The notes beneath the pieces were generated by a model. That model saw only the letters and a program-made list of their open reading frames with translations. It was not told where the DNA came from and did no database searches. Shown in pieces: positions 26,427 to 35,443 of a DNA stretch of 64,000 nt. The stretch comes from Splendidivirga corallicola (GTDB taxonomy: Bacteria > Bacteroidota > Bacteroidia > Cytophagales > Cyclobacteriaceae). Every line of letters begins with the position of its first letter. Position 1 is the first letter of the stretch. The position numbers were made by a program, and so were the translations under genes. The DNA lies in assembly GCA_030442035.1 (NCBI GenBank), contig JAUJEA010000008.1, forward strand, positions 271,962 through 335,961, written 5' to 3'.

Positions 26427-27567
26427 AGACCTTGATAATATTATAAGAGCCAAAGTAAATGGCCTGGAGGGAGTTCCTCCGAATGTGGAATGGAGAAAGG
26501 AGCCAGCCTGGGATAAAATTGATGCAAGGCTGCAAAGCGAAAGTCAGGGCTCAAAAATATTAGGTCTGGTACCTTTATCGAAGTTAAGCCATTTCTGGCA
26601 ATATTCAGTAGCTGCATCCGTGGCGATTGTGATAGCTTCATCTGTTTGGTTGGGTAGTTCGTATTTCAACGATGTTGATCAACTCCAAAAAGAAGATGGT
26701 CATAGTGCAAGTGGCCAGGGCTACACTGATCTTAAACAAGACAAGAATAAGATCTATGAAAACAACCTCTCCAGCTCCAATGGGCCTGTTGATATGGAAA
26801 AAATACTTCAAGATGCAATTTCCAAAGACATAGAAACTCCTCAGGATAGGGAATTACTAGCACAATTAGCAGCATCCGGTTACGCTGTAAATTCGATTGG
26901 ATATGGTCATTCTCAATCATCATTTACAAATGTTTTCCATTATTCAAAAGCCGTTCCTTTTAATATCGAAGTACACGATCAAATAGATATTGTAAACTAT
27001 TTAACACCCCATACCATAGGCAAATATTCAAGTCCTGAATATATCAGATCATTTGAAGTACCTACGTTACCGGAAATGCTTCCTGTAAGCAATGAAACTC
27101 CCAATGCGTCATTGGCATTCATAATTAACGGAGGAACCGGATTTGTTAAGGACAATTTTGCTCCACAACTGGAAGCAGGTGTTCTGCTCAAACTAAAAAA
27201 TAAGCTTAATCAATATAATCACACACTTAGTTTAAAAGCTAATACACAATATTTCAAGCATCAAGCCTCTGAAAATGAAAACAGCAATAATTTAAACACC
27301 TTTATTGTTGCTGAATACGGTCATAACATTGCTAAAAAGAAAGATAAACCTTTTTGGTTAGGTCTTGGTATTGGCTATATGGCTCAATCCAGTGGCGACT
27401 ATTTTGACAAAGGCACTATGATGCTTGATATGATCCTTGGAGGAAATGATAGCAGTAAAATAAAAATAACCCCTCAGGTTTACCTGACAGACAATTTGAC
27501 CAGAGTTGTTCCAGGTATTAAAGTTGGTCTTGGACTAGGAAAATTTGAGAAAGGAATTAGTATTTGA
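26416..27567 (+). CDS. Putative anti-sigma factor with one membrane helix and a barrel-like extracytoplasmic domain
   Basis: A 383-residue protein from the ATG at 26416 (another ATG lies at 26404), overlapping the sigma gene by 11 nt, so the pair is translationally coupled. The N-terminal 55 residues are polar and should be cytoplasmic (RFEDLDNIIRAKVNGLEGVP). One membrane helix follows (WQYSVAASVAIVIASSVWLG). A Ser/Asn-rich linker leads to a C-terminal part with beta-barrel-like alternation (ASLAFIINGGTGFVKDNFAP, PFWLGLGIGYMAQSSGDYF). No FecR, zinc-binding ZAS or DUF4974 signature is visible, so the anti-sigma role is inferred from topology and coupling. A strong terminator follows 37 bp after the stop. 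Confidence 0.7.
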   Translation: MRFEDLDNIIRAKVNGLEGVPPNVEWRKEPAWDKIDARLQSESQGSKILGLVPLSKLSHFWQYSVAASVAIVIASSVWLGSSYFNDVDQLQKEDGHSASGQGYTDLKQDKNKIYENNLSSSNGPVDMEKILQDAISKDIETPQDRELLAQLAASGYAVNSIGYGHSQSSFTNVFHYSKAVPFNIEVHDQIDIVNYLTPHTIGKYSSPEYIRSFEVPTLPEMLPVSNETPNASLAFIINGGTGFVKDNFAPQLEAGVLLKLKNKLNQYNHTLSLKANTQYFKHQASENENSNNLNTFIVAEYGHNIAKKKDKPFWLGLGIGYMAQSSGDYFDKGTMMLDMILGGNDSSKIKITPQVYLTDNLTRVVPGIKVGLGLGKFEKGISI

Positions 27568-27603
27568 CCCTATGACGTTTTAGTTGAATTAGCTTTTCTT
27601 AAT

Positions 27604-27661
27604 TCGACCGGACTCAGCGTACAGCATCCATGACAAGTACGAAGTCCGGTCGATTTTTTTT
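27604..27661 (+). terminator. Strong intrinsic terminator after the sigma/anti-sigma pair
   Basis: TCGACCGGACT (27604-27614) pairs perfectly with AGTCCGGTCGA (27643-27653) and is followed by eight T residues (27654-27661). Inside the loop a second stem, CGTAC/GTACG, stacks on the first, giving a long two-part hairpin. It should end the sigma/anti-sigma transcript and insulate the peptidase gene that starts 56 bp later. Confidence 0.88.
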
Positions 27662-27716
27662 GTATTTGTCTGGAATGGAAATTTTCATTTTTTTAGGTTC
27701 ATAAAACATATACATT

Positions 27717-28850
27717 ATGAAGACGATAAGTTTCCTCCCATTACTTTTTATTTTTATTGTTCTCAACCACCAGGTTTCCTCTCAGAGCAAAAAAAGGTTG
27801 CGCGATCATGGTATTGAGATAGGAATACTAAAGACTGGTACCCAAAATGCCATCACAGATGTTCCGGGTGTAAAAGTCGGGCATGTGACGCTTAACATTG
27901 GAGATAGTGTCAGAACCGGTGTAACAGCGATTTTGCCACATGACGGGAATATTTTTCAAAGCAAAGTGCCTGCTGCCATGTATATCGGTAATGGTTTTGG
28001 AAAACTCATGGGATATTCCCAGGTAGAGGAATTAGGAAACCTTGAAACACCTGTTATTCTCACGAACACATTGAGTGTACCCACAGCAGCAAAAGGTCTG
28101 ATCAAGTACACTTTGAATCTACCTGGAAATGAAAACGTCAGATCCGTGAATCCAATTGTAGGAGAAACAAACGACGGATATTTAAATGATATTCGAGGCA
28201 TGCATGTCAAAGAAGAGCATGTTTCAGAGGCCATTTCAAACGCTACTTCAGGGCCGGTGGATGAAGGCAATGTTGGCGCGGGGACCGGAACAATATGCTT
28301 CGGCTTTAAGGGTGGAATTGGTACTGCCTCCAGAGTACTTCCTGAAGAGATGGGTGGTTATACAGTGGGTGTTCTGATCCAGACTAACTTCGGCGGTGTT
28401 CTGGAAATAAATGGAACACCCATTGGGGTCGAATTGGAGCAGTATGCTTTTAAAGACATCCTGGGGTCGGCAGACGGATCATGCATGATCGTTGTTTTTA
28501 CCAATGCCCCCATCACATCCAGAAATTTAAAAAGACTGGCCAAAAGAGCCATCATGGGACTTGCTAAAACCGGTGGTATTGCTTCCAATGGAAGTGGTGA
28601 TTATGTTATTGCTGTTTCAACTGCTGAAAATTTAAGAATTCCTTACCAATCCAATGATCCAATAATCCAAAATCATGAGCTCAGAAATAACCAAATGAGC
28701 CCTTTGTTCCTTGCCACGATAGAGGCTACTGAGGAAGCCATCATAAACTCATTGTTCGCTGCAAATACCATGGAAGGAAGAAATGGGCATGTTATCAAGG
28801 CACTTCCGATAGATAAGACTTTGAAGCTATTGAAGAAATATGGCAAATGA
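27717..28850 (+). CDS. Exported P1-family (DmpA-like) aminopeptidase
   Basis: A 377-residue protein with a signal peptide ending near NHQVSSQS. The mature part follows the P1/DmpA family of N-terminal-nucleophile hydrolases: LRDHGIEIGILKTGTQNAIT and DVPGVKVGHVTL at the start, GETNDGYLNDIRG, then GNVGAGTGTICFGFKGGIGT. The autoproteolysis site expected in this family (Gly-Ser-Gly-Asp) is present, with Ser293 in SNGSGDYVIAVS as the probable nucleophile after self-cleavage. Known members release N-terminal D- or L-amino acids or cleave beta-peptides; the substrate here is unknown. It converges on the unrecognised gene at 28870 with a 19-bp gap. Confidence 0.92.
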   Translation: MKTISFLPLLFIFIVLNHQVSSQSKKRLRDHGIEIGILKTGTQNAITDVPGVKVGHVTLNIGDSVRTGVTAILPHDGNIFQSKVPAAMYIGNGFGKLMGYSQVEELGNLETPVILTNTLSVPTAAKGLIKYTLNLPGNENVRSVNPIVGETNDGYLNDIRGMHVKEEHVSEAISNATSGPVDEGNVGAGTGTICFGFKGGIGTASRVLPEEMGGYTVGVLIQTNFGGVLEINGTPIGVELEQYAFKDILGSADGSCMIVVFTNAPITSRNLKRLAKRAIMGLAKTGGIASNGSGDYVIAVSTAENLRIPYQSNDPIIQNHELRNNQMSPLFLATIEATEEAIINSLFAANTMEGRNGHVIKALPIDKTLKLLKKYGK

Positions 28851-28869
28851 TCTTGTTTGAAACAGTAAA

Positions 28870-29772
28870 CTATTCAACTACGGGATTCAGTGCTTGTTGT
28901 TTCTTCAAATTGACCAGTAGCGCATGTAATACTTCTGTAGATAGCCCATGCAATAAAAGACGAAAACCGGCCTTCAGTGTAGGCAGCGGGATCATTGGGT
29001 GTTTATTATTAAGTGCTACGAGTCTATCATGGGCATCCAAAATGGTAGCTGCATAAATACCAATTACCTCATCGAATTGTAAGGAATTGGATGCGCGCCA
29101 GAAATCATTGTCTGTTAAAAAAAGTTGATAAACCGGTGTAAAAATTTCAATGGCGGTCGCAAGGTCAAGAAAATTGGTCCATCCCCTTCTGAATGGTTCA
29201 AAAGTTATTTCTTCTGTTGAAATAGCAGAGAAATCCGGGCGCATCACTTTTTCTACTTTCAGCCCCTTTTCGTTTATGGCACGATTCAATCTAATTACAA
29301 AATTGAAGAGATTTAGATCATGTTCAAGAAACAGGTTATCCTTCACATCATTGAGCGACTTCGGCCGTAGTGGGTTCATTGGCATTTCTTCAGCGCCTTT
29401 CACATTGTCCTTGACAAACTTAAGCACCTCCGTACCCAGCACAAAATGCCTGAGAATAAGATAATTTGCTTCTGGTGTGATCCAATACTTCATTCCCCAA
29501 TACAAGCATCGATGCAATAGCTTCGGTGAACTCAGCCGTTTCGGCAGGATGATCTTCAATAACTGAATGATCATGATAGAGAGCCTGGCCATAACTCTCA
29601 CCATTGGAAGCAAATACTGTCTTGTTCTGGATCCGGAATCATATAAAAAAGCCGCTTTAGACTTTTCATTGAAAGGGATGCTTTTATCCAGGAATAATGC
29701 CTGCCATGGATTTGGATCATTTGGATTGTGTTCAAGTCTTTCGAAATAGTCAACTTTATCTTTGAAATCCAT
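28870..29772 (-). CDS. Unrecognised protein in the KAS III/oxidase operon (possibly DUF6999)
   Basis: A 300-residue, probably mostly helical protein; I associate it only loosely with DUF6999. It opens with a charged segment (MDFKDKVDYFERLEHNPNDP) and has one hydrophobic helix-like stretch around MARLSIMIIQLLKIILP that may touch the membrane. Other notable segments are RHFVLGTEVLKFVKDN and NLFLEHDLNLFNFVIRLN. No catalytic motif is evident. It is the last gene of a three-gene minus-strand unit, 21 bp after the ketoacyl synthase/haem-oxygenase-like fusion, so it probably serves the same pathway. Confidence 0.75.
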   Translation of the reverse strand: MDFKDKVDYFERLEHNPNDPNPWQALFLDKSIPFNEKSKAAFLYDSGSRTRQYLLPMVRVMARLSIMIIQLLKIILPKRLSSPKLLHRCLYWGMKYWITPEANYLILRHFVLGTEVLKFVKDNVKGAEEMPMNPLRPKSLNDVKDNLFLEHDLNLFNFVIRLNRAINEKGLKVEKVMRPDFSAISTEEITFEPFRRGWTNFLDLATAIEIFTPVYQLFLTDNDFWRASNSLQFDEVIGIYAATILDAHDRLVALNNKHPMIPLPTLKAGFRLLLHGLSTEVLHALLVNLKKQQALNPVVE

Positions 29773-29793
29773 CTTTGTTAGGTTTTCATTGAA

Positions 29794-31659
29794 TCAATAA
29801 TTTCCCAGTTCTGTAAGTTGCAGCGTATATAGTTTCGCCACCGTTTTGGCCGTTTTGATTATCCTCTCCGCTACCTCCTCAGTCAGTAGTTCCGAATTAA
29901 CAGCATTTTCAAAGCGCTCAAAATGATTTTCATTTGAATCACTGGACTCATGATAAATCAGGAACGAAACTTGATTGCTTTTTAGTTTTAGTTGTTCTTT
30001 GATAGCCCTTCCCCATTTTCCTGCCAATCTATTGCCCAAGCCCTCTATGATAAACATTCCCCCAAGCAAATCAAAAGGATCCGGCTGACTGGCTCTATGA
30101 AACATATAAGCACTCAAGGCTTCACTTCCAATATTTTTCTCGCCATGCTTAAGCTCTTCCATTGTCCCTCCAAGGTTAATGTAATTCTTTTCAAGGATCT
30201 GATAATCTCTATGCTCATCACTGGAGTGAGCGATAAATGCTGAACGTACATCAAAATATTTCATGCTCACATTGGATGCTGCTCTTGCAATCCACTGGGA
30301 ACCATCTATAACTTGCTGCCTTAGATTCAAAAGCAACAATCTGTAATCCTCCAGTGACAATATTCCCCTGTTTATTCTATCAACAATAGGCACTTTATTC
30401 AGTCCCGTTTCAAAGTCAAACCACACTTTGGTCAATTCTCTTACCAAACGCTCCTGAACTTCTCCACCCATCACTTGAATTTCGGGAGCTTGGATGGGTG
30501 TAAAATATGTAGGTCTTTCATCATTTTTTTTATGCACCTCCAACATCATAAATGAAGTCAGGAAACGCCCGCTTTCCGGTACCATGCACAATATTTGTTC
30601 ACCGTTCTGAAGTTCCTTTTCATTCAACAGCTCGTCCAGCATTATGTATATAGATGCGGAGCCTGTATTACCCTTTGTATAGAGATTGGTAAACCATTTA
30701 TCTTCCGGAATACTGGTCCCGCCTTTTTTTAATAAATCAAGAATAGGTTTTTTAAAATAGTGAGAAGAGTAATGACATAAAAAATGATCAATATTTTTAG
30801 GGTCTATCCTACCTTCATCTATTAACTCAAAAAAACGTTTTACTCCCAGCTTGACGATGTTATCCACTATTTTAATGTCTTGCTTGAGATTGATAACGCC
30901 CTCTTCATCCGCTGCTGAAAAACTAGGGTAATCCAACCAAAAGTTAGAGAAATGCTGTTTGTTTTTATTCAATCCGGCATACATGCAGACGTCGAATAGA
31001 TGTGCATAGGATTGAATGTCTATCCATTTTATTTTCAGGCTGGTATTAGCATATGGTTCGGGCTGTACCAATAATGCTCCTCCCCCATCTGAAAGCATCC
31101 ATCTCAAGAAGTCCACTTCCAAGGGAATGGAGCCGTTGGATCCCGCCACTTTTTGATTTTCAAAACGTTGTTTTTTAAACATGCGGCTGGCAAATTCGCC
31201 GGCACAGGAAACGGCATTCTGATGTTGTTTTGTTGCAATGTTCAACCAAGCACTTTTCAATGCCATCATACCACTTCCACAAACACCATGCAGTGTAGCT
31301 ATTTCGCACTGTTTTAAATCTGAAGCTGCATGTACCATACTCGCAAAACCCGGGACTGGTAAATCTCCTTGTGTAGTCGCCGCTGCCAGAAAACCAATCT
31401 TGTCTTTACTCACACCAGACCTTTTCAGGCAATCATCAATGGCAAACGCTACCATTTCACTCAGTGAATATTGTGCCTCCTGCTGCTTGTTGATGGCATA
31501 ATAACGACTGTTAATACCGTTTTGTCTCAATATTCTTTCCTTTGTTCTTGATGGTTCATTGTGAATGAGTCCGAGGTACTCTTCTATTTCATCGTTCGTA
31601 ACGGGTTTACCGGGCAAAAACTTCCCTGCTGCTGTAATAAAGGCACTACTATTTACCAT
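29794..31659 (-). CDS. 3-oxoacyl-ACP synthase III-like protein fused to a haem-oxygenase-like (diiron oxidase-type) domain
   Basis: A 621-residue fusion. Residues 1-380 are a FabH-like thiolase fold with a complete Cys-His-Asn triad: Cys127 (HGVCGSGMMAL), His296 (DHFLCHYSSHYF) and Asn331 (KGNTGSASIY). Residues about 395-621 match the helical iron-containing redox enzyme pattern: AHSSDEHRDYQILEKNYINL aligns with the usual helix ExxHxxWLxxDLxxLG, FDLLGGMFIIEGLGNRLAGK with the third helix (Glu539), and HESSDSNENHF (His570, Asp574, His579) with the last. Not all expected ligands are in the standard positions. The KAS half should condense or transfer an acyl chain, and the second half might oxidise or cleave the product. 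The start overlaps the upstream hydroxylase-family gene by 11 nt. Confidence 0.85.
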   Translation of the reverse strand: MVNSSAFITAAGKFLPGKPVTNDEIEEYLGLIHNEPSRTKERILRQNGINSRYYAINKQQEAQYSLSEMVAFAIDDCLKRSGVSKDKIGFLAAATTQGDLPVPGFASMVHAASDLKQCEIATLHGVCGSGMMALKSAWLNIATKQHQNAVSCAGEFASRMFKKQRFENQKVAGSNGSIPLEVDFLRWMLSDGGGALLVQPEPYANTSLKIKWIDIQSYAHLFDVCMYAGLNKNKQHFSNFWLDYPSFSAADEEGVINLKQDIKIVDNIVKLGVKRFFELIDEGRIDPKNIDHFLCHYSSHYFKKPILDLLKKGGTSIPEDKWFTNLYTKGNTGSASIYIMLDELLNEKELQNGEQILCMVPESGRFLTSFMMLEVHKKNDERPTYFTPIQAPEIQVMGGEVQERLVRELTKVWFDFETGLNKVPIVDRINRGILSLEDYRLLLLNLRQQVIDGSQWIARAASNVSMKYFDVRSAFIAHSSDEHRDYQILEKNYINLGGTMEELKHGEKNIGSEALSAYMFHRASQPDPFDLLGGMFIIEGLGNRLAGKWGRAIKEQLKLKSNQVSFLIYHESSDSNENHFERFENAVNSELLTEEVAERIIKTAKTVAKLYTLQLTELGNY

Positions 31660-32368
31660 TCTTCAAATTTGTTTTAAACAATTGATCAATATAGACCAGA
31701 AAAAATCCATAATTCCCTTTCACATACTTGTGATGCATGCTATGACGATAACTAAACCTGAGCCAATGATTATAGGGTTTGTCAGGAGCTATATCGTGAT
31801 GCCAATGTCCTAAGGTATTGAGTATAATACTCATTATTGGTAAAGACAATAATGCGAGGAATTGAAAGTGAAAGAGTAAAACCGGAACATAAATAACACT
31901 TCCCAGCAATGCCGCTTCTAGCCAATGAAAACTATAAGTTGAAAATACGGTCGGTTCATTGGACTTATGATGCCGGAAATGAACTTTATTGAATAACCAC
32001 TTCGTATGCAATAATCTATGTGTTACATAAAAGTGAATCTCATTCCACAAGAATAATAGTATCATCTCCGGAACGAGTGTATAGAGATTAATATCAAGGT
32101 TTATGTTAATAAGGCCATTGGTAAATGCTATTTGAATCGGTATAGCCTCCAGGCTAAAAACACCTATGGATATTAGTGATAACCTTATTTCGGTTTTTAT
32201 TTGCTTGTGATAATCCTTGTAATTCGATATGGAGGGCAGCCGGAAAAACCTCTGTAGAATGAGAGCTGCCATGGAACTTGTGAAATACAATAACAGGAAA
32301 AACAGAAAAGCCACAAGGCTTGTTTTCCACCAATGACTAAAAATGATATTACTGATCTCATGGACCAT
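31649..32368 (-). CDS. Fatty acid hydroxylase/sterol desaturase-family membrane protein
   Basis: A protein of 239 residues from the ATG at 32368; an in-frame ATG 90 bp upstream gives an implausible Cys- and Arg-rich leader. Four or so membrane segments are visible. The histidine clusters of the diiron hydroxylase family are present: HFYVTHRLLH, HFRHHKSNEP, HWHHDIAPD and HSMHHKYVKG. Such enzymes insert oxygen into lipids or sterols using O2. It is the first gene of a three-gene minus-strand unit and its stop overlaps the next start by 11 nt. The substrate is probably the acyl product of that pathway, which is inference. Confidence 0.88.
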   Translation of the reverse strand: MVHEISNIIFSHWWKTSLVAFLFFLLLYFTSSMAALILQRFFRLPSISNYKDYHKQIKTEIRLSLISIGVFSLEAIPIQIAFTNGLININLDINLYTLVPEMILLFLWNEIHFYVTHRLLHTKWLFNKVHFRHHKSNEPTVFSTYSFHWLEAALLGSVIYVPVLLFHFQFLALLSLPIMSIILNTLGHWHHDIAPDKPYNHWLRFSYRHSMHHKYVKGNYGFFLVYIDQLFKTNLKNGK

Positions 32369-32727
32369 AATCGAAACACTTGTAATAATGGATTTTCCCT
32401 TCCCTGACTGGCACCAACAAAGATGCCTTAGATAAACCCGGCCAGTCACCGCTTTCAATGGTCATATGAAGTAGACGCCCCTAAATGTAACACCGTTGCT
32501 TTTACAATACTGAGTAGATAATAAATCATTTTCTTTCTACTTGAACCAATGAAATTTCAATTCCGGAAATTCGTTTTAAAGTATAAAGGTTTACGTTGAA
32601 TCCAAAAAAATTGTAATTTCAATGGAGTCAACCCTCTGTTGGATAGGCCTTATAGAATAAAAAGTTCATTTGTAAAACAGCGCTATCCACACCAGATTCG
32701 TCACTGTGAAAAACAACAACAAACAAA
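32369..32727. promoter_or_regulatory. 359-bp divergent intergenic region
   Basis: This should hold the promoters for the leftward lipid-type operon and the rightward lipoprotein operon. I see no gene in it and no unambiguous Bacteroidota -33/-7 pair. The in-frame leader of the hydroxylase gene (32369-32458) lies within it. Confidence 0.4.
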
Positions 32728-33645
32728 ATGAAGAATTTAAAACTTTCAATCCTATTGGTCAGCATACTGTCGTTTACATCCTGTGACAGAACAGTGGAAT
32801 TCATACCAGAGCAATCCGATATAGTAGAAACTCCCGAAGGAATCATTGAGGATGTAATCTCGGTGCAAAACTTTACAGTAGACCCTGAGATCGGAGATAC
32901 CCTCATCAGTGAAGAAGGCGCTACACTAATTTTACCTCCGTTCCTATGTGAATATGGCAATAGTGGAGGTCCCTGTATAGGTGAAATTGAAGTTACTTTT
33001 GTTGAGGCTTATAACAAAAAGGACATGTTGCTGTCCGGAAAACCCACTATGGCCGATGAACAAATGCTTGAATCAGGCGGGGAATTTTATATCAATATTA
33101 CACAGGGAGGGGAACAAGTATATATCATAGAAGGTCAGCAATATGAAATAAAGGTGCCCGTTGCTAACACAAGATCGGATAGTACCAGAATGAAAGTGTA
33201 CCTTGGACTTGAAGGCACAGCTGGGAACTTTACCTGGGAACTCAATGAAAATCTGAATGCTCCTATTGACAATGGTAATTACAATATTGTCTATGATGAA
33301 CTGGACACCTGGATAAATCTTGATTATCCAACCGATTTGGATCCATTGACTACTATTTCCACCGAGCTTGATCCGGAAGAACTCATAACCGATAGTACAA
33401 GGGTTTTTGTGGCTTTTAAAAATGTGAATTCTGTTGTTGAAATGTCAAGGGAGGACAATCTGTTTATAGCAAAAAACATCCCGGCCGGACAGGAAATATA
33501 TTTAGTTGCCATTACAAAGGGAGACACTGAAAATATATATTTAGGTTTGAACAGTGTAATTTCTGAGCCAGATTTGGCCTGGAAATTAAATCTGAATCAA
33601 GTTTCTTTGGAAGAACTAAATACTCAATTGGATGCAATCAAATAA
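32728..33645 (+). CDS. Uncharacterised envelope lipoprotein
   Basis: A predicted lipoprotein of 305 residues: MKNLKLSILLVSILSFTSC ends in a lipobox at Cys19. The mature part is acidic and beta-rich. A central block (ISEEGATLILPPFLCEYG, GEIEVTFVEAYNKKDMLLSG) resembles the ZU5-like or DUF-type domain found in several Bacteroidota lipoproteins, but I cannot assign it firmly. The 3' end overlaps the following outer-membrane protein gene by 14 nt, so the two probably work together at the envelope. Confidence 0.75.
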   Translation: MKNLKLSILLVSILSFTSCDRTVEFIPEQSDIVETPEGIIEDVISVQNFTVDPEIGDTLISEEGATLILPPFLCEYGNSGGPCIGEIEVTFVEAYNKKDMLLSGKPTMADEQMLESGGEFYINITQGGEQVYIIEGQQYEIKVPVANTRSDSTRMKVYLGLEGTAGNFTWELNENLNAPIDNGNYNIVYDELDTWINLDYPTDLDPLTTISTELDPEELITDSTRVFVAFKNVNSVVEMSREDNLFIAKNIPAGQEIYLVAITKGDTENIYLGLNSVISEPDLAWKLNLNQVSLEELNTQLDAIK

Positions 33646-34432
33646 AATATCGTTGTTAGTAGGGTTGGTTCTGTGTCTGTCGGTAAACGATATAAGAGCT
33701 CAGAGTGGAATGCATTATAATAATCTGACCCGCTCTGATAAATTCAAATTCAAGGATATATTTGTTTCATATAGCCATCCCAGGCTGAGTAGAACATCCA
33801 TTAGCGCTGGCCTGGGGCTATCTGCCTACACAGGAGATCTTAGCTCCGCCAGTAATCTTTCCTTACAGCGTTATTTACTCAATCCTAATTTCGGACTGGG
33901 CCTCAATCACAGGTTCACCAATTATATGAGCTTAAAATTTGAGGTTAACTACTTCACGCTTTATTCCGAAACCAGTCCAGGCGTTTGGGAGGATCAGGGT
34001 TTTGTTAGTAAAAATATAGAATACTTTGTTGGTTTGGAGATTGATCTAAAACCTAAAACTGATTTTGAGTTAGGGCATAAAGTCTGGAATCAATATATAT
34101 TTTTTGGTATTGGCAGATTTCATTTCGACCCAAGGGATCCGGATACTAAAGTCCCTCTTGATAAAGTTGCTACACAGCAAAATGGAGAGCAATCAAAAAG
34201 TGCAATGGTATTTCCGGTAGGGTTTGGCGTTTCAAAATATTTAAATGATTATTTAAGCGCCGGTTTTGAAGCTGCTTTCAGGTTTACAACAACGGATTTC
34301 GTAGATGATGCGAGCTTACCTAATGATCCAAACCCAAGGAATGATGCCTATATACTCTATAGTCTAAGATTGAACTTTCAACTTGACAGATGGTTCAGAT
34401 ATGGCAATTATCTTAAACGCAAAAGAGGATAA
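33632..34432 (+). CDS. Outer-membrane beta-barrel protein
   Basis: A 266-residue protein with a signal peptide ending near SVNDIRAQS. The mature part shows repeated amphipathic strands with aromatic girdles (SISAGLGLSAYTGDLSSAS, SLKFEVNYFTLYSETS, YIFFGIGRFHFDPRD, AGFEAAFRFTTTDFVDDAS) and ends in a strand-like segment, YSLRLNFQLDRWF. This fits a small outer-membrane barrel of the DUF6089-like group. It is translationally coupled to the preceding lipoprotein by a 14-nt overlap. The function is unknown. Confidence 0.8.
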   Translation: MQSNKISLLVGLVLCLSVNDIRAQSGMHYNNLTRSDKFKFKDIFVSYSHPRLSRTSISAGLGLSAYTGDLSSASNLSLQRYLLNPNFGLGLNHRFTNYMSLKFEVNYFTLYSETSPGVWEDQGFVSKNIEYFVGLEIDLKPKTDFELGHKVWNQYIFFGIGRFHFDPRDPDTKVPLDKVATQQNGEQSKSAMVFPVGFGVSKYLNDYLSAGFEAAFRFTTTDFVDDASLPNDPNPRNDAYILYSLRLNFQLDRWFRYGNYLKRKRG

Positions 34433-34783
34433 GCAACAGATTATCTTGTTATTTTCATAAAACCTTCTTCAACCAAAGGTAAGTCTATAATGCTTTTGTA
34501 AGAAATTAGGATGCCTGGTGTCAAAGTGGATTCTTTCTTTCTTAGTGGTATACAATGTTACGCCTTCTCATTTCCCTATTCCCTGAAGAGTCAGATAAAT
34601 CACAAATATTTATTTATCTTCACATTGAGCATTTGTGTGAATTGAGCGAGTAATTATGAAAGTATATACTTTTTTTGTGCCTATTGATAATAAGTGTGCG
34701 TCACATGAGTTATTAATTAGAACATCCTCAGACGAACCTCTCACCTATGATAAAACGTTTACAGTAGGGATTACAGACATTGC
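34433..34783. other. 351-bp intergenic region
   Basis: AT-rich, with no convincing gene. A 43-codon frame from 34656 ends in an ATGA overlap with the next start, but it lacks recognisable features. The promoter of the lipoprotein gene at 34784 is probably here. Confidence 0.4.
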
Positions 34784-35443
34784 ATGAAAAGTTTCTCCCA
34801 CTATACTATCATTGTAGGTTTATTATGCCTGGCATCTTGCGCCCCGCAAAGGATATGTCCTGCATACCAAAGTTTTTATATCCTGGACGAAAAGGAAGAA
34901 TCAAAGCATTTTTCTTTATTCAATCAAGATTCCCTTCCCAGGGATCACCTGGCAGTTAATAAAGGGAAATTTGGCATTATGAAGGAAGACCCATACCTCA
35001 AAAAGCTCAACAAGTGGCGTACGGTACAAATGGAAGTGATCATGCCTACCTTGGACAAAGAGCTCGATTCTGTTCTGATTGCACAGGAAATCTATGATAG
35101 GGCTGACACTACCCTAACGCTGGAAAAGAAGGAAACACCCCAAACAATAAGACGGCGGGATAGGTACAATGAGGATCAAAGACAATACATGATGCTCTTT
35201 GGCGATAAGCTTTTCAAACCCCAAGAACAACAGGAAACACTGGACCCTAATAAAGAAGAAGATTCTGAAGATCAACTAGATGGCGAAGAAAAACCCAAAA
35301 AGAAGGGCTTTTTCAATTTTTTGAAAAAGGATAAGAAAAAGAAAAAGAAACGCAAAAAGGACAAAGAAGAAGAATTGGATATACAAGAGGAATTTGAAGA
35401 TAATACGGAAACAATTTCAGATACCTCAATGAATATTCCTTAA
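34784..35443 (+). CDS. Uncharacterised lipoprotein with Lys-rich tail
   Basis: A predicted lipoprotein of 219 residues; MKSFSHYTIIVGLLCLASC gives a lipobox at Cys19. The middle is charged (LNKWRTVQMEVIMPTLDKEL). Residues about 140-205 alternate acidic and very basic blocks, including an almost pure Lys/Arg run of about 17 residues (KKDKKKKKKRKKDKEEE), and the end is acidic. Such a tail could interact with peptidoglycan, nucleic acid or anionic lipids, but this is speculation. It stands alone between an intergenic region and a convergent DUF2071 gene. Confidence 0.7.
   Translation: MKSFSHYTIIVGLLCLASCAPQRICPAYQSFYILDEKEESKHFSLFNQDSLPRDHLAVNKGKFGIMKEDPYLKKLNKWRTVQMEVIMPTLDKELDSVLIAQEIYDRADTTLTLEKKETPQTIRRRDRYNEDQRQYMMLFGDKLFKPQEQQETLDPNKEEDSEDQLDGEEKPKKKGFFNFLKKDKKKKKKRKKDKEEELDIQEEFEDNTETISDTSMNIP

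Noticed and set aside
34656..34787. 43-codon frame with an ATGA overlap to the lipoprotein gene
   Set aside because: Too short, no family features; the overlap alone is weak evidence for a leader peptide.
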